A stretch of DNA of 64,000 bases from Massilia sp. METH4 (lineage in GTDB: Bacteria > Pseudomonadota > Gammaproteobacteria > Burkholderiales > Burkholderiaceae_D). Both the position numbers and the translations under genes were made by a program. Numbering within the stretch: the stretch's first letter is position 1; each line of letters opens with the position of its first letter. This document shows positions 26,774 to 35,557 of this stretch, in pieces. The notes under the pieces were generated by a model. That model was not told where the DNA came from. It saw nothing but the letters and a program-made list of their open reading frames with translations, and ran no database searches. The DNA lies in NCBI RefSeq assembly GCF_037094685.1, contig NZ_CP146614.1, positions 2,046,001-2,110,000 on the forward strand, in the 5' to 3' direction.

Positions 26774-26980
26774 TCACAGCGCGGCTTTTTCAGCAGCGGT
26801 CAGCCGTTTCGCGGTGACCTTCACCACGGCCATCGGCGCGCCGTCGGTGGCGACGGCGTACACCTTGGGCTCGGCGGTATCGTGGCCGATGCGCTCCACG
26901 GCGGCGCTCGCGATGCCGGTCGCGCCGACGATGACGACGGAGGCGAGGAAGATGGTTTCCATGTGCTTGGCGATGTTCAT
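26774..26980 (-). CDS. Small putatively exported protein, unknown function
   Basis: This 68-residue protein has 'METIFLASVVIVGATGIASAA', an N-terminal signal-like helix with an Ala-x-Ala end. The tail is 'PKVYAVATDGAPMAVVKVTAKRLTAAEKAAL'. A good AGGAGAG lies before the ATG at 26980, which together with the signal-like start supports expression. I do not recognise a family. It lies upstream of the DUF2807 gene and may be transcribed with it. Confidence 0.6.
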   Translation of the reverse strand: MNIAKHMETIFLASVVIVGATGIASAAVERIGHDTAEPKVYAVATDGAPMAVVKVTAKRLTAAEKAAL

Positions 26981-27166
26981 GATGCTCTCCTGTGAGTGTC
27001 CGATGGGTCTGGCCTTGGCACCCAGTGTTCAAGAACTGCGTGCCGTTGATTGGACTATAGGGAGCCCCGGGCCTGTCCACCATGGGCATGCGACGAACGG
27101 CCGATTTCGCGAGATGAACTGCTGTCACGGCGGGCGATCGCGCCCGCCGGATGAGGAAGGATCGGT

Positions 27167-28243
27167 TCAGATGAGGGATGCGATGGCCTCGCCCATCTGC
27201 GTGGTGTCGGCCGAGCCTTTCATGTCGGGCGTATGCGGTCCGTCGCGCAGCACCTGTTCGATTGCGGCCATGATGGCGTCGTGCGCCTCACTGAAGCGCG
27301 CGTCGCCATTGCCGAGGAAATCGAGCATCATCGCGCCGCTCCAGATCATCGCCACCGGGTTGGCGATGTTCTTGCCGTAGATGTCCGGCGCGGAGCCGTG
27401 CACCGGTTCGAACAGCGAAGGCAGCGTGCGCTCGGGATTGAGATTGGCCGATGGCGCGATGCCGATCGTTCCCGTGCAGGCAGGGCCGAGGTCGGAGAGG
27501 ATGTCGCCGAACAGGTTCGAGGCCACCACCACGTCGAAGCGCTCCGGGCTCAGCACGAAGCGCGCGCACAGGATGTCGATGTGGTACTGGTCCCACTTCA
27601 CGTCGGCATACGCGGGCGCCATCGCCTTCACGCGCTCGTCCCAGTACGGCATGCTGATCGAGATGCCGTTCGATTTCGTGGCCGAAGTCAGGTGCTTCTT
27701 CGGCCGCGATTGCGCCAGCTCGAACGCATACTTGAGGATGCGGTCCACGCCCTTGCGGGTGAACACCGATTCCTGCAGTACCGTCTCGCGCTCGGTCCCC
27801 TCGAACAGGCGGCCGCCGGCGGCCGAGTACTCGCCCTCGGTATTCTCGCGCACCACGTAGAAATCGATGTCGCCCGGCTGCTTGTTTGCCAGCGGGCAGG
27901 GCACGCCGGGCATCAGCCGCACCGGGCGCAGGTTCACGTACTGGTCGAACTGGCGGCGGAACTGGATCAGCGAACCCCACAGCGAGACGTGGTCGGGCAC
28001 CGTGTCGGGCCAGCCGACCGCGCCGAAATAGATGGCATCGAAGTCCTTCAGCTGGGCAAACCAGTCGTCGGGCATCATCTTGCCGTGCCGCCGGTAATAG
28101 TCGCAGTTGGCCCATTCGAACGTGGTGAATTCCAGCGGCAGGTCGAAGCGCCGCGCCGCCGCATGCAGCACGCGCAAGCCTTCCGGCATCACTTCCTTGC
28201 CGATGCCGTCGCCGGCGATCACGGCGATGCGTTGAGTTTTCAT
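27167..28243 (-). CDS. dmlA: D-malate/tartrate dehydrogenase (decarboxylating, NAD+)
   Basis: This 358-residue protein of the isocitrate/isopropylmalate dehydrogenase superfamily starts 'RIAVIAGDGIGKEVMPEG'. It carries the metal- and substrate-binding 'NLFGDILSDLGP' and 'EPVHGSAPDIYGKNIANP'. The segment 'FGAVGWPDTVPDHVSLWGSLIQFRRQFDQYVNLRP' matches tartrate dehydrogenase and DmlA, not LeuB. It oxidises D-malate (or L-tartrate) to pyruvate (or oxaloglycolate) with CO2 release. I start at the ATG 28243 (AGGAGATCCC in front); the longer upstream reading is not family-like. The divergent LysR gene is very probably its activator. Confidence 0.9.
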   Translation of the reverse strand: MKTQRIAVIAGDGIGKEVMPEGLRVLHAAARRFDLPLEFTTFEWANCDYYRRHGKMMPDDWFAQLKDFDAIYFGAVGWPDTVPDHVSLWGSLIQFRRQFDQYVNLRPVRLMPGVPCPLANKQPGDIDFYVVRENTEGEYSAAGGRLFEGTERETVLQESVFTRKGVDRILKYAFELAQSRPKKHLTSATKSNGISISMPYWDERVKAMAPAYADVKWDQYHIDILCARFVLSPERFDVVVASNLFGDILSDLGPACTGTIGIAPSANLNPERTLPSLFEPVHGSAPDIYGKNIANPVAMIWSGAMMLDFLGNGDARFSEAHDAIMAAIEQVLRDGPHTPDMKGSADTTQMGEAIASLI

Positions 28244-28321
28244 GGGATCTCCTCTCGTTGAATGCGTCCAGCATAGCGTTTTTACAGCACGGATATAATC
28301 CAGTCTTTCGTAACTCGACTG

Positions 28322-28336
28322 TTCACGAATCGTGAA
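28322..28336. promoter_or_regulatory. Palindromic operator in the dmlA/dmlR-like intergenic region
   Basis: TTCACGA-A-TCGTGAA (28322-28336) is a perfect 7+1+7 palindrome. It lies in the 97 bp gap between the dehydrogenase and the divergent regulator. It covers the GTG at 28332, which argues for the ATG at 28341 as the regulator start. It could be a binding site for the LysR-type regulator, though a classical T-N11-A box is not clear. Confidence 0.55.
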
Positions 28337-28340
28337 GAAT

Positions 28341-29231
28341 ATGCCCCAGCTGGACGATCTGCAATTGTTCTGCACCGTCGTGCGGCTGAAGAGTTTTGCC
28401 GGCACTGCCCGTACGCTGGGCGTATCGAACGCCTTCGTCAGCAAGCGGATCGGGCTCCTGGAAGACGCGCTGGGCGTACGCCTGCTGCACCGCACCACCC
28501 GGACCGTGGCGCTGACCGAGCAGGGGCAGGTGGTGCACGGCTGGGCGCTGCGCATCCTCGAAGACGTGGAACAGATGGGCGAGGCGGTATCCACCGAGAA
28601 GATGGCGCCCGGCGGGCTGTTGCGCATCTGTACCAGTTCCGGCTTCGGGCGCAACCGTGTGGCGCCTGCCCTGTCCGCGCTGGCCAGACGCTATCCCGCG
28701 CTCGAGATCCAGCTCGAGTTGCTGGACCGCTCCGTCGACCTGATCGGCGAGGATTTCCACCTCGATATCCGCGTCGGCCGCGCCCACGAGCCGCACCTGA
28801 TCTCGCGCCGCATCGCCGACAATGCGCGGGTCCTGTGCGCGGCGCCCGCCTACCTGGCGGAATGCGGCACGCCGGCAACGCTGGCCGACCTGGCCACCCA
28901 CCGCTGCATCGTGATCCGCGAGCGCAACGAGGATTTCGGGCGCTGGGTGCTGCACGGCCCGCACGGGCCCGAATCGGTGAAGGTGAGCGGGCCGCTATCG
29001 GCCAGCAATGGCGAAGTGGTGCACGGCTGGGCGCTCGATGGCCACGGCATCATCCTGCGCTCGGTCTGGGACGTGGGACCGGCGATCGCGCAGGGCGAAC
29101 TGGTGCGCGTGCTGCCCGCTTACGAACAGCCCGCCGACGTGTGGGCGATCTACCCATCGCGGCTGTCCACGTCGGCCAAGGTGCGCGTGTGCGTCGAATT
29201 CCTGGAAGCTTGGCTGCGCCAAAACCGGTGA
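28341..29231 (+). CDS. LysR-family transcriptional regulator (probable DmlR-like activator)
   Basis: This 296-residue protein has a helix-turn-helix 'LDDLQLFCTVVRLKSFAGTARTLGVSNAFVSKRIGLLEDALGVRLLHRTTR' at residues 3-53. A substrate-binding domain follows. In E. coli, DmlR is a LysR activator of dmlA, needed for growth on D-malate, and the gene pair here is divergent, so the same role is inferred. GTG 28332 is an alternative start but is inside a palindrome. The stop codon (29229-29231) is within a dispersed repeat that follows. Confidence 0.88.
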   Translation: MPQLDDLQLFCTVVRLKSFAGTARTLGVSNAFVSKRIGLLEDALGVRLLHRTTRTVALTEQGQVVHGWALRILEDVEQMGEAVSTEKMAPGGLLRICTSSGFGRNRVAPALSALARRYPALEIQLELLDRSVDLIGEDFHLDIRVGRAHEPHLISRRIADNARVLCAAPAYLAECGTPATLADLATHRCIVIRERNEDFGRWVLHGPHGPESVKVSGPLSASNGEVVHGWALDGHGIILRSVWDVGPAIAQGELVRVLPAYEQPADVWAIYPSRLSTSAKVRVCVEFLEAWLRQNR

Positions 29232-29400
29232 CAGCCACCGCTTTTTCAGAAACATTTCCCAAACTCCGGTGACGGGCACCGGGTCTTTTGAAACATTTCC
29301 TGAGCGCCGGTGACAGGCACCGGTTTTTTCCAATATTTGCCGGGAAGGACTCGCTGGGCCGGTAATCGGAGCCTGTCACCGGTTTTTTTTGCAACATTTT
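29225..29400. repeat. Cluster of four dispersed palindromic repeat units
   Basis: Three direct units start at 29225, 29266 and 29307, exactly 41 nt apart. Each has the core CCGGTGACRGSCACCG followed by a T-rich stretch and a '(C/A)AAxATTTSC' element. A fourth, inverted, unit TCGGAGCCTGTCACCGG is at 29366-29382 with a T8 run after it. The first unit overlaps the stop codon of the LysR gene. The cluster ends 26 nt before the stop of the convergent DUF2461 gene. Hairpins with T-runs could terminate transcription from both sides. Confidence 0.75.
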
Positions 29401-29425
29401 GGCGGAGAGCGGCTGTGGCGTGGGC

Positions 29426-30115
29426 TTACGCTTCCTCTTCCTCGACCTTCGCGGCGCGCATCCACTGCACCAGCGGCAGCGCATCCTTGAAGCCGCCGGC
29501 GATCATTGGCACGAGCGCGTCGGGATCGTTCAGGTCCAGGTCGACATCGGTCCACACGAAAAAGCTCTTCAGCTTGATGAACTCGATGTGCTCGTGGTCG
29601 GGGTCGAAGCCCTTCGGCGGGCGCTGCAGCTTGCCTTCGTTCTGGATCGTGCCGTAGGTGGCCTTCAGGCCGCGGCTGTTCAACGCCTTGCGAAAGCCCG
29701 CAGCATCTTCAACCATGTGCCGGCGCAGCGCGCGCAGCCGGTGCGGCGGTGGCATGTACTCGCCCGCGCCAAACTGCAGCTGGCCATGGCCGTTCAGCTG
29801 GAAGTAGTAGGTGGGCCCGCCGGACTGGCTGGGGCGCCGCAGGTCGTTCGGTGCGATCGCGGCGGAGAAATTGTCCTTGTAGGGCCGCTTGTCGTGGGCG
29901 AACCGCACATCGCGGTTGATGCGGAAGATCGCCTTCTTCGGATTGCAGAACTTGACCTCGGGGTCGAACTTGCCGGTTGCCGCGATCACCTCGGTGACGA
30001 GGGCGAGGAATTCCTCGCGCAGGATGTCGTAGCGCGGCTTGTTCATCACGAACCAGGGACGATTATTGTTCTCGGCCAACTCTTGCAGGTAGCCGTTCAG
30101 GTCACGCAAATGCAT
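29426..30115 (-). CDS. DUF2461 (TIGR02453) family protein
   Basis: This 229-residue protein has the family pattern 'LQELAENNNRPWFVMNKPRYD...EFLALV', then 'FRINRDVRFAHDKRPYKDNFSAAI' and 'YYFQLNGHGQLQFGAGEYMPPPHRLRALRRHM'. The function of this widespread family is not known. No signal peptide is seen. It is followed by the dispersed-repeat cluster, and the HtrA-like protease gene is 10 bp upstream on the same strand. Confidence 0.88.
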   Translation of the reverse strand: MHLRDLNGYLQELAENNNRPWFVMNKPRYDILREEFLALVTEVIAATGKFDPEVKFCNPKKAIFRINRDVRFAHDKRPYKDNFSAAIAPNDLRRPSQSGGPTYYFQLNGHGQLQFGAGEYMPPPHRLRALRRHMVEDAAGFRKALNSRGLKATYGTIQNEGKLQRPPKGFDPDHEHIEFIKLKSFFVWTDVDLDLNDPDALVPMIAGGFKDALPLVQWMRAAKVEEEEA

Positions 30116-30125
30116 TCGGTTCCTT

Positions 30126-31283
30126 CTACTTCTTGGGGACTGGGCGCTTGCCCACGGTGATTGCCAGGTCGGCCTCGCGGTTCTTGCGCAGCACGCGCAT
30201 CGTGGCCTTGCCGCCCGGCTGCAGTTGGGCGATGAGGTTCAGCATCTCGTTGGTGTCGCGCACGGGCTTGCCGTCCACGGAGAGCAGGATGTCGCCCGGT
30301 TTCATGCCGGCCTTGTCGGCCGGGCCGTTGCGCACGACGCCCGCGATGATCGCACCGCTCTCGCGCTGCAGGCCGAAGCTTTCCGCCAGCTCGGGCGTGA
30401 TCTCCTGCGACTCCACGCCGATCCAGCCGCGCACTACATGGCCGCTCTTGATGATCGATTCCATGACCGTCTTGGCGGTGCTCACGGGGATGGCAAAGCC
30501 GATGCCCACCGAGCCGCCGGTCTGCGAATAGATGGCCGAATTGATGCCCAGCAGGTTGCCGTTGGTATCGATCAGCGCACCGCCCGAGTTGCCGAAATTG
30601 ATCGCGGCATCGGTCTGGATAAAGTTCTCGAAATGGTTGATGTGCAGGTTGTTGCGGCCCAGCGCGGAGATGATACCCATTGTGACGGTCTGGCCCACGC
30701 CGAACGGGTTGCCGATCGCGAGCACCACGTCGCCCACCTTGGCACTGTCCACATTGCCCAGGATGATCGCCGGCAGCTGCTTGAGCTCGATCTTGATGAC
30801 GGCCAGGTCCGTTTCCGGGTCCGTGCCCACCAGCTTCGCGGAAGACTTGCGTCCGTCCGCGAGCACGACCTCGATCTCGTCGGCCGCTTCCACCACGTGG
30901 TAGTTGGTCAGGATGTAGCCGTCCGGGCTGACGATCACGCCCGAGCCCAGGCTGTTCTGGTCGTCCTCTTCTTCTTCACCGTCGCGGTCGCCGAAGAAAC
31001 GCTTGAAATAAGGGTCGCGCAACAGCGGATGCTTGTCCGGCATCGCCTTCGAGGTGAGGATGTTGACCACGGCCGGCATAGCCCGGCCGGCAGCCGTGCG
31101 GAACGAATTGGGCGTGGGTGCCGGCGCCGCCACGAGGGCCGAGGCCGGCTGCGATGGGGTGCCGAGCTGTTGCACGGTACCGGGGCGCACGGGCGCCCAG
31201 TCGGGCCGCACGGCGGAATACACGAAATACAGTGCCAGAACGATGGTCACCGCTTGCGCAAACAATAACCAGAGTCGTTGCAT
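30126..31283 (-). CDS. DegS/HtrA-type periplasmic serine protease
   Basis: This 385-residue protein has an N-terminal membrane anchor (about residues 4-22) and a trypsin-like domain. The triad is visible: His in 'NYHVVEAADEI', Asp in 'DPETDLAVIKI' and Ser in 'NFGNSGGALIDTNG'. One C-terminal PDZ domain follows ('GAIIAGVVRNGPADKAGMKPGDILLSVDGKPV'). A membrane anchor with a single PDZ resembles DegS, which cleaves an anti-sigma factor under envelope stress, but the exact role is not proven. It is 37 bp downstream of mscL on the same strand. Confidence 0.92.
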   Translation of the reverse strand: MQRLWLLFAQAVTIVLALYFVYSAVRPDWAPVRPGTVQQLGTPSQPASALVAAPAPTPNSFRTAAGRAMPAVVNILTSKAMPDKHPLLRDPYFKRFFGDRDGEEEEDDQNSLGSGVIVSPDGYILTNYHVVEAADEIEVVLADGRKSSAKLVGTDPETDLAVIKIELKQLPAIILGNVDSAKVGDVVLAIGNPFGVGQTVTMGIISALGRNNLHINHFENFIQTDAAINFGNSGGALIDTNGNLLGINSAIYSQTGGSVGIGFAIPVSTAKTVMESIIKSGHVVRGWIGVESQEITPELAESFGLQRESGAIIAGVVRNGPADKAGMKPGDILLSVDGKPVRDTNEMLNLIAQLQPGGKATMRVLRKNREADLAITVGKRPVPKK

Positions 31284-31320
31284 GGCTTACCTGTGAGGAT
31301 GGCGGCTCGTCGCCGCTCGG

Positions 31321-31746
31321 TTATTTTTTCAGGGCGTCGCGGATCTCGCGCAGTAGCACGACCTCTTCGGCGGCGGGCGCCGGCTCGGCGGGCTTGGCTG
31401 GCTCCTCGAGCCGGTGACGGGCCTTTTGCACCAGCCGCACCATCTGGAAAATCACGAACGCCAGGATGAGGAAGTTTAACAGGATGGTGAGGAAATTCCC
31501 GTAGGCGAGTACCGCGCCCAGCTTCTTGGCTTCCGCCAGCGGCAGGTTCGGGTCCTGGTTGTTGAGCGGAAGGTAGTAATTGGCGAAATCGAGCCCGCCG
31601 ATCAGCTTGCCGATGGGCGGCATGATGATGTCCTGCACCAGCGAATCCACGATCTTGGAAAAGGCCGCGCCGATGATGACGCCGACCGCCAGGTCGATCA
31701 CGTTGCCGCGCATTGCAAACTGCTTGAATTCCTGCATCATGCCCAT
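31321..31746 (-). CDS. mscL: Large-conductance mechanosensitive channel MscL
   Basis: This 141-residue protein starts '[46 protein letters not shown]', the classical first membrane helix of MscL. The second helix follows ('[22 protein letters not shown]'), then a charged C-terminal helix ('[13 protein letters not shown]'). It opens under membrane tension to protect against osmotic downshock. The start at 31746 has AGGAGGAAGCC in front; a longer in-frame reading upstream is not needed. The petA promoter lies on the other side, so mscL is divergent from petABC. Confidence 0.95.
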   Translation of the reverse strand: MGMMQEFKQFAMRGNVIDLAVGVIIGAAFSKIVDSLVQDIIMPPIGKLIGGLDFANYYLPLNNQDPNLPLAEAKKLGAVLAYGNFLTILLNFLILAFVIFQMVRLVQKARHRLEEPAKPAEPAPAAEEVVLLREIRDALKK

Positions 31747-31875
31747 GGCTTCCTCCTGCGTAATAAGGGTATTGCCGGATGATACTGTTTTTTCAATAGG
31801 TAACCCAAGCGTTCGGCAGCACTTCATCATGCACCGCACCATTCGCAACCATTTTTACTATTGCAACCTTTCGCT

Positions 31876-31903
31876 TTGATGAGTGTTTATGTTCACTTAT
31901 AAT
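31876..31903 (+). promoter_or_regulatory. Putative sigma70 promoter of petABC
   Basis: TTGATG (31876-31881), a 16 bp spacer and TATAAT (31898-31903) lie about 65 nt before the petA ATG, in an AT-rich gap. The -10 box is perfect and the -35 box matches four of six consensus positions. Confidence 0.6.
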
Positions 31904-31968
31904 TTTGTGTTGCTAGAGGTCTGTTGTCGCTTTACAAATATTCGAATTTTTATAAGATTGGGGTTTGT

Positions 31969-32577
31969 ATGAGCATTGAGAAGCAGGTCGATCCCAGCCG
32001 GCGAGGTCTGTTAGCAGCCACCTGCGCCGCCGGGGGCGTGGTAGGGCTCAGCACCGCAGGCGTTCTCGTCAGCACGTTCCAACCATCCGAGCGCGCAAAG
32101 GCCGCGGGCGCGCCGGTCGAAGTAGACATTTCCTCCCTGGCCCCCGGCGAAATGGTCACCGTCGAATGGCGCGGCAAGCCGGTATGGATCCTGCGCCGCA
32201 CGCCGCAGATGATCGCCTCGCTGAAGCAGACCGACGCGCAGGTCGCCGATCCCGGTTCGAAGCGCAATCCCGACGAATTCACTCCCGAGTACTGCATCAA
32301 CGAGGCCCGCTCCCGCAAGCCGGAATACCTCGTCGCCATCGGCATCTGCACCCACCTCGGCTGTTCCCCCTCCACCAAGTTCACCCCCGGCCCGCAACCG
32401 TCGCTGCCCGACGACTGGGCCGGCGGCTTCATCTGCCCCTGCCACGGCTCCACGTTCGACCTGGCCGGCCGCGTGTTCAAGAACAAGCCGGCGCCGGACA
32501 ACCTCGTGGTGCCGCGCCACATGTACCTGAGCGATACCCGCATCCTGATCGGCAAAGACGAGAAAGGCGAGGCATAA
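31969..32577 (+). CDS. petA: Ubiquinol-cytochrome c reductase Rieske iron-sulfur subunit
   Basis: This 202-residue protein has a twin-arginine-type N-terminus ('SRRGLLAATCAAGGVVGLSTAGVLVS', with R11-R12) as in exported Rieske proteins. The [2Fe-2S] binding motifs are C127-T-H129-L-G-C132 and C156-P-C158-H159-G-S161. It carries electrons from ubiquinol to cytochrome c1 in the bc1 complex. The ATG at 31969 lacks a strong ribosome-binding site, but the N-terminus fits the family. It is followed directly by petB with a 1 nt gap. Confidence 0.96.
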   Translation: MSIEKQVDPSRRGLLAATCAAGGVVGLSTAGVLVSTFQPSERAKAAGAPVEVDISSLAPGEMVTVEWRGKPVWILRRTPQMIASLKQTDAQVADPGSKRNPDEFTPEYCINEARSRKPEYLVAIGICTHLGCSPSTKFTPGPQPSLPDDWAGGFICPCHGSTFDLAGRVFKNKPAPDNLVVPRHMYLSDTRILIGKDEKGEA

Positions 32578-32578
32578 G

Positions 32579-33991
32579 ATGGGCGCATTCAAGGAGACGA
32601 AACTGCCGGCCGACGCGCCGGCGGCGCAAAAGGCGCTGGGCTGGATCGACGACCGCTTCCCGCTGACCAAGCTGTGGAACGACCAGTGGGGCCGCTACTA
32701 TGCCCCGAAGAACTTCAACTACTGGTACATCTTCGGCTCGCTGGCGATGTTCGTGCTGGTGCTGCAGATCGTCACCGGCATCTTCCTGACGATGCACTAC
32801 AAGCCGGACGCGAACCTGGCGTTCAACTCGGTCGAATACATCATGCGCGAAGTGCCCTGGGGCTGGCTGGTGCGCTACATGCACTCGACGGGCGCCTCGG
32901 CATTCTTCATCGTCGTCTACCTGCACATGACGCGCGCGCTGCTGTACGGTTCCTACCGCAAGCCGCGCGAGCTGATCTGGCTGTTCGGCTTCGCCATCTT
33001 CCTGTGCCTGATGGCCGAGGCCTTCTTCGGCTACCTGCTGCCGTGGGGCCAGATGTCGTACTGGGGCGCCCAGGTGATCGTCAACCTGTTCGGCGCCATC
33101 CCGTTGATCGGGCCGGACCTGTCGCTGTGGATCCGCGGCGACTACGTGGTGTCCGACGCCACGCTGAACCGCTTCTTTGCCTTCCACGTGATCGCCATTC
33201 CGCTGGTATTGCTGGGCCTGGTCGCCGCGCACCTGATCGCGCTGCACGAAGTGGGTTCGTCCAACCCGGACGGCATCGAGGTGAAGGAAAACCTGGGTCC
33301 GGACGGCCACCCGGTCGACTCGATCCCGTCGCACCCCTACTACACGGTGCATGACCTGTTCGGCGTGTCCGTGTTCCTGCTGATCTTCTCGGCCGTGGTG
33401 TTCTTTGCGCCGGAAATGGGGGGGTACTTCCTGGAGTACAACAACTTCCTGCCGGGCGACCCGCTCAAGACGCCGTTGCACATCGCGCCGACCTGGTACT
33501 TCACGCCGTTCTACTCGGTGCTGCGCGCCACCACAGCCGACTTCATGTGGGTGCTGATGGCCGCCGTGGCCGCCTACGTGTGCTTCCTGTGGCTAAAGTC
33601 CCGGCTCGCCTACCGCACCAAGGTCGTCATCGCCGTCGTCGCGCTCGTCGCCATCATCGGCATGCTGCCGCAGGTGCTCGATGCGAAGTTCTGGGGCGTC
33701 GTCTTCTTCGGCAGCTCGGTGGTGATCCTGGCGTTCCTGCCATGGCTGGACCACTCGCCGGTGAAGTCGATCCGCTACCGCCCGACCTGGCACAAGGTCC
33801 TTTATGCGCTGCTGGCCATCGCCTTCCTGGCGCTGGGCTACCTGGGCACGCAACCGCCGTCGCCGGGCGGCACCATCGTGTCGCAGGTGGCCACGCTGTA
33901 TTACTTCGCGTTCTTCCTGCTGATGCCGTGGTGGAGCACGATGGGCACCTTCAAGAAGGTCCCCGATCGCGTCACCTACCACGGACACTGA
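32579..33991 (+). CDS. petB: Cytochrome b subunit of the bc1 complex
   Basis: This 470-residue protein has about nine membrane helices. Conserved segments include 'YWYIFGSLAMFVLVLQIVTGIFLTMHY', 'MHSTGASAFFIVVYLHMTRALLYGSY' (b-heme ligands) and 'GYLLPWGQMSYWGAQVIVNLFG'. The Qo-site region has the family PEWY-like element 'PTWYFTPFYSVLRAT'. It holds the two b-type hemes and the quinone sites. The ATG at 32579 follows the petA stop by one base, so the two are co-translated. The C-terminus is somewhat long, with extra helices, as in many betaproteobacteria. Confidence 0.96.
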   Translation: MGAFKETKLPADAPAAQKALGWIDDRFPLTKLWNDQWGRYYAPKNFNYWYIFGSLAMFVLVLQIVTGIFLTMHYKPDANLAFNSVEYIMREVPWGWLVRYMHSTGASAFFIVVYLHMTRALLYGSYRKPRELIWLFGFAIFLCLMAEAFFGYLLPWGQMSYWGAQVIVNLFGAIPLIGPDLSLWIRGDYVVSDATLNRFFAFHVIAIPLVLLGLVAAHLIALHEVGSSNPDGIEVKENLGPDGHPVDSIPSHPYYTVHDLFGVSVFLLIFSAVVFFAPEMGGYFLEYNNFLPGDPLKTPLHIAPTWYFTPFYSVLRATTADFMWVLMAAVAAYVCFLWLKSRLAYRTKVVIAVVALVAIIGMLPQVLDAKFWGVVFFGSSVVILAFLPWLDHSPVKSIRYRPTWHKVLYALLAIAFLALGYLGTQPPSPGGTIVSQVATLYYFAFFLLMPWWSTMGTFKKVPDRVTYHGH

Positions 33992-34009
33992 CACTGGCAA
34001 AGGACACGA

Positions 34010-34777
34010 ATGATGAAATTCACCAAGAAGTTTCTCGCCCTGCTGACGTTGTTGCCGGCGCTGGCCCTCGGGGCCGAAGGCGGCCACCCGCTGGACCGGG
34101 CGCCGGACCGGTCCACCAACATGGCGGCATTGCAGAACGGCGCCAAGCTGTTCGTCAATTACTGCCTGAACTGCCATAACGCCTCGTCGATGCGGTACAA
34201 CCGCCTGCGCGATATCGGCTTGTCGGAGGATCAGATCCGCAACAACCTGCTGTTCACCGGCGAAAAAGTGGGCGAATTGATGACCACGGCAATGCCCGCC
34301 AAGGACGCCAAGGCCTGGTTCGGCGTGGTGCCGCCCGACCTGTCCGTGATTTCACGCGCCAAGGCGGGCCCGGCCGGTTCCGGCGGCGACTACCTGTATA
34401 CGTACCTGCGCACCTTCTACAAGGACGATACGCGGCCGACCGGCTTCAACAACCTGGTCATCCCGAACGTGGCGATGCCGCACGTGCTGTGGCAGTTGCA
34501 AGGCGTGCAAGCGGCCAAGTGGGTGGACGAGAAGGACCCGCACGATCCGAGCAAGACGATCCACAAGTTCGCCGGCTTCCAGCAGGTGACGCCCGGCACC
34601 ATGAGCCAGCTGGAGTTCGACACGGCGGTGGCCGACCTGGTCGGGTACATGGAATGGATGGCCGAACCGGCCCAGCAGACGCGCAAGCGGCTCGGCGTGG
34701 CCGTGCTGCTGTTCCTGTCGGCCTTTGCCTTCCTGGCCTGGCGCCTGAACGCCGCGTATTGGAAAGAAGTCAAATAA
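34010..34777 (+). CDS. petC: Cytochrome c1 subunit of the bc1 complex
   Basis: This 255-residue protein has a signal peptide ('FLALLTLLPALALGAEGG') and heme-binding C52-L-N-C55-H56. The axial Met is probably in 'NVAMPHVLWQLQG', and a C-terminal anchor follows ('VLLFLSAFAFLAWRLNAAYWKE'). It passes electrons from Rieske to soluble cytochrome c. It completes petABC, 18 bp after petB. A terminator-like hairpin lies downstream. Confidence 0.96.
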   Translation: MMKFTKKFLALLTLLPALALGAEGGHPLDRAPDRSTNMAALQNGAKLFVNYCLNCHNASSMRYNRLRDIGLSEDQIRNNLLFTGEKVGELMTTAMPAKDAKAWFGVVPPDLSVISRAKAGPAGSGGDYLYTYLRTFYKDDTRPTGFNNLVIPNVAMPHVLWQLQGVQAAKWVDEKDPHDPSKTIHKFAGFQQVTPGTMSQLEFDTAVADLVGYMEWMAEPAQQTRKRLGVAVLLFLSAFAFLAWRLNAAYWKEVK

Positions 34778-34842
34778 AAATTTGATTTCTGCTTGCCGAT
34801 TTTGGTAAGGTCACGATTTTGCTCCGCACGATTGCGGCATTC

Positions 34843-34880
34843 GGGGTGAACCGCTCGCGGTTTCGCCCCCTTTGTTTTCT
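34843..34880 (+). terminator. Terminator-like hairpin between petC and sspA
   Basis: GGGGTGAACCG, a CTCG loop and CGGTTTCGCCCC form a hairpin with one bulged base, followed by CTTTGTTTTCTT. The position, after petC and just before the sspA ribosome-binding site, suggests termination of pet transcription, possibly incomplete. Confidence 0.6.
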
Positions 34881-34895
34881 TAAGGAACTACCAAC

Positions 34896-35507
34896 ATGAT
34901 GGTTCTCTACTCGGGCACCACCTGCCCATTCTCGCAGCGCTGCCGCCTGGTCCTGTTCGAAAAGGGCATGGACTTCGAAGTGCGCGACGTCGACCTGTTC
35001 AACAAGCCAGAAGACATCTCGACGATGAATCCGTATGGCCAGGTGCCGATCCTGGTCGAACGCGAATTGATCCTGTACGAATCGAACATCATCAACGAAT
35101 ACATCGACGAGCGCTTCCCGCACCCGCAACTGATGCCGGCGGACCCGCTGATGCGTGCCCGTGCCCGCCTGATGCTGTTCAACTTCGAGAAGGAACTGTT
35201 CGTGCACGTGCACACGCTGGAAAGCGAGCGCAACAAGACGAACGACAAGAGCCACGACAAGGCCCGCGCCGAAATCCGCGACCGCCTGACCACGCTGGCA
35301 CCGCTGTTCCTGAAGAACAAGTACATGCTGGGCGACGAATTCTCGATGCTCGACGTGGCCGTGGCCCCGCTGCTGTGGCGCCTGGACCACTACGGTATCG
35401 AACTGTCGAAGACGGCCGCGCCGCTGATGAAGTACGCTGAACGCATCTTCTCGCGCCCCGCCTACATCGAAGCGCTGACGCCGTCCGAGAAGGTGATGCG
35501 CCGGTAA
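34896..35507 (+). CDS. sspA: Stringent starvation protein A (glutathione-S-transferase-like)
   Basis: This 203-residue protein has a thioredoxin-like N-terminal fold ('MVLYSGTTCPFSQRCRLVLFEKGMDFEVRDVDL') and an all-helical C-terminus. The segment 'PYGQVPILVERELILYESNIINEYIDERFPHP' is typical of SspA. SspA binds RNA polymerase and alters transcription in stress and stationary phase; it has no GST activity. It is followed by sspB, as in other proteobacteria. The RBS 'TAAGGAAC' precedes the ATG. Confidence 0.95.
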   Translation: MMVLYSGTTCPFSQRCRLVLFEKGMDFEVRDVDLFNKPEDISTMNPYGQVPILVERELILYESNIINEYIDERFPHPQLMPADPLMRARARLMLFNFEKELFVHVHTLESERNKTNDKSHDKARAEIRDRLTTLAPLFLKNKYMLGDEFSMLDVAVAPLLWRLDHYGIELSKTAAPLMKYAERIFSRPAYIEALTPSEKVMRR

Positions 35508-35557
35508 TTGCCGCCGCGCGGCAGTTTCGCGCTCAGTGTCACGCGAGCTCACGCAGT

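Noticed and set aside
27167..28654. Longer 495-residue reading of the malate dehydrogenase
   Set aside because: The extra N-terminus overlaps the divergent regulator and promoter region. ATG 28243 has a good ribosome-binding site and the family N-terminus.
29225..29400. CRISPR-like array
   Set aside because: Only three regular units with short self-complementary cores and near-identical linkers instead of unique spacers, and no cas genes nearby.
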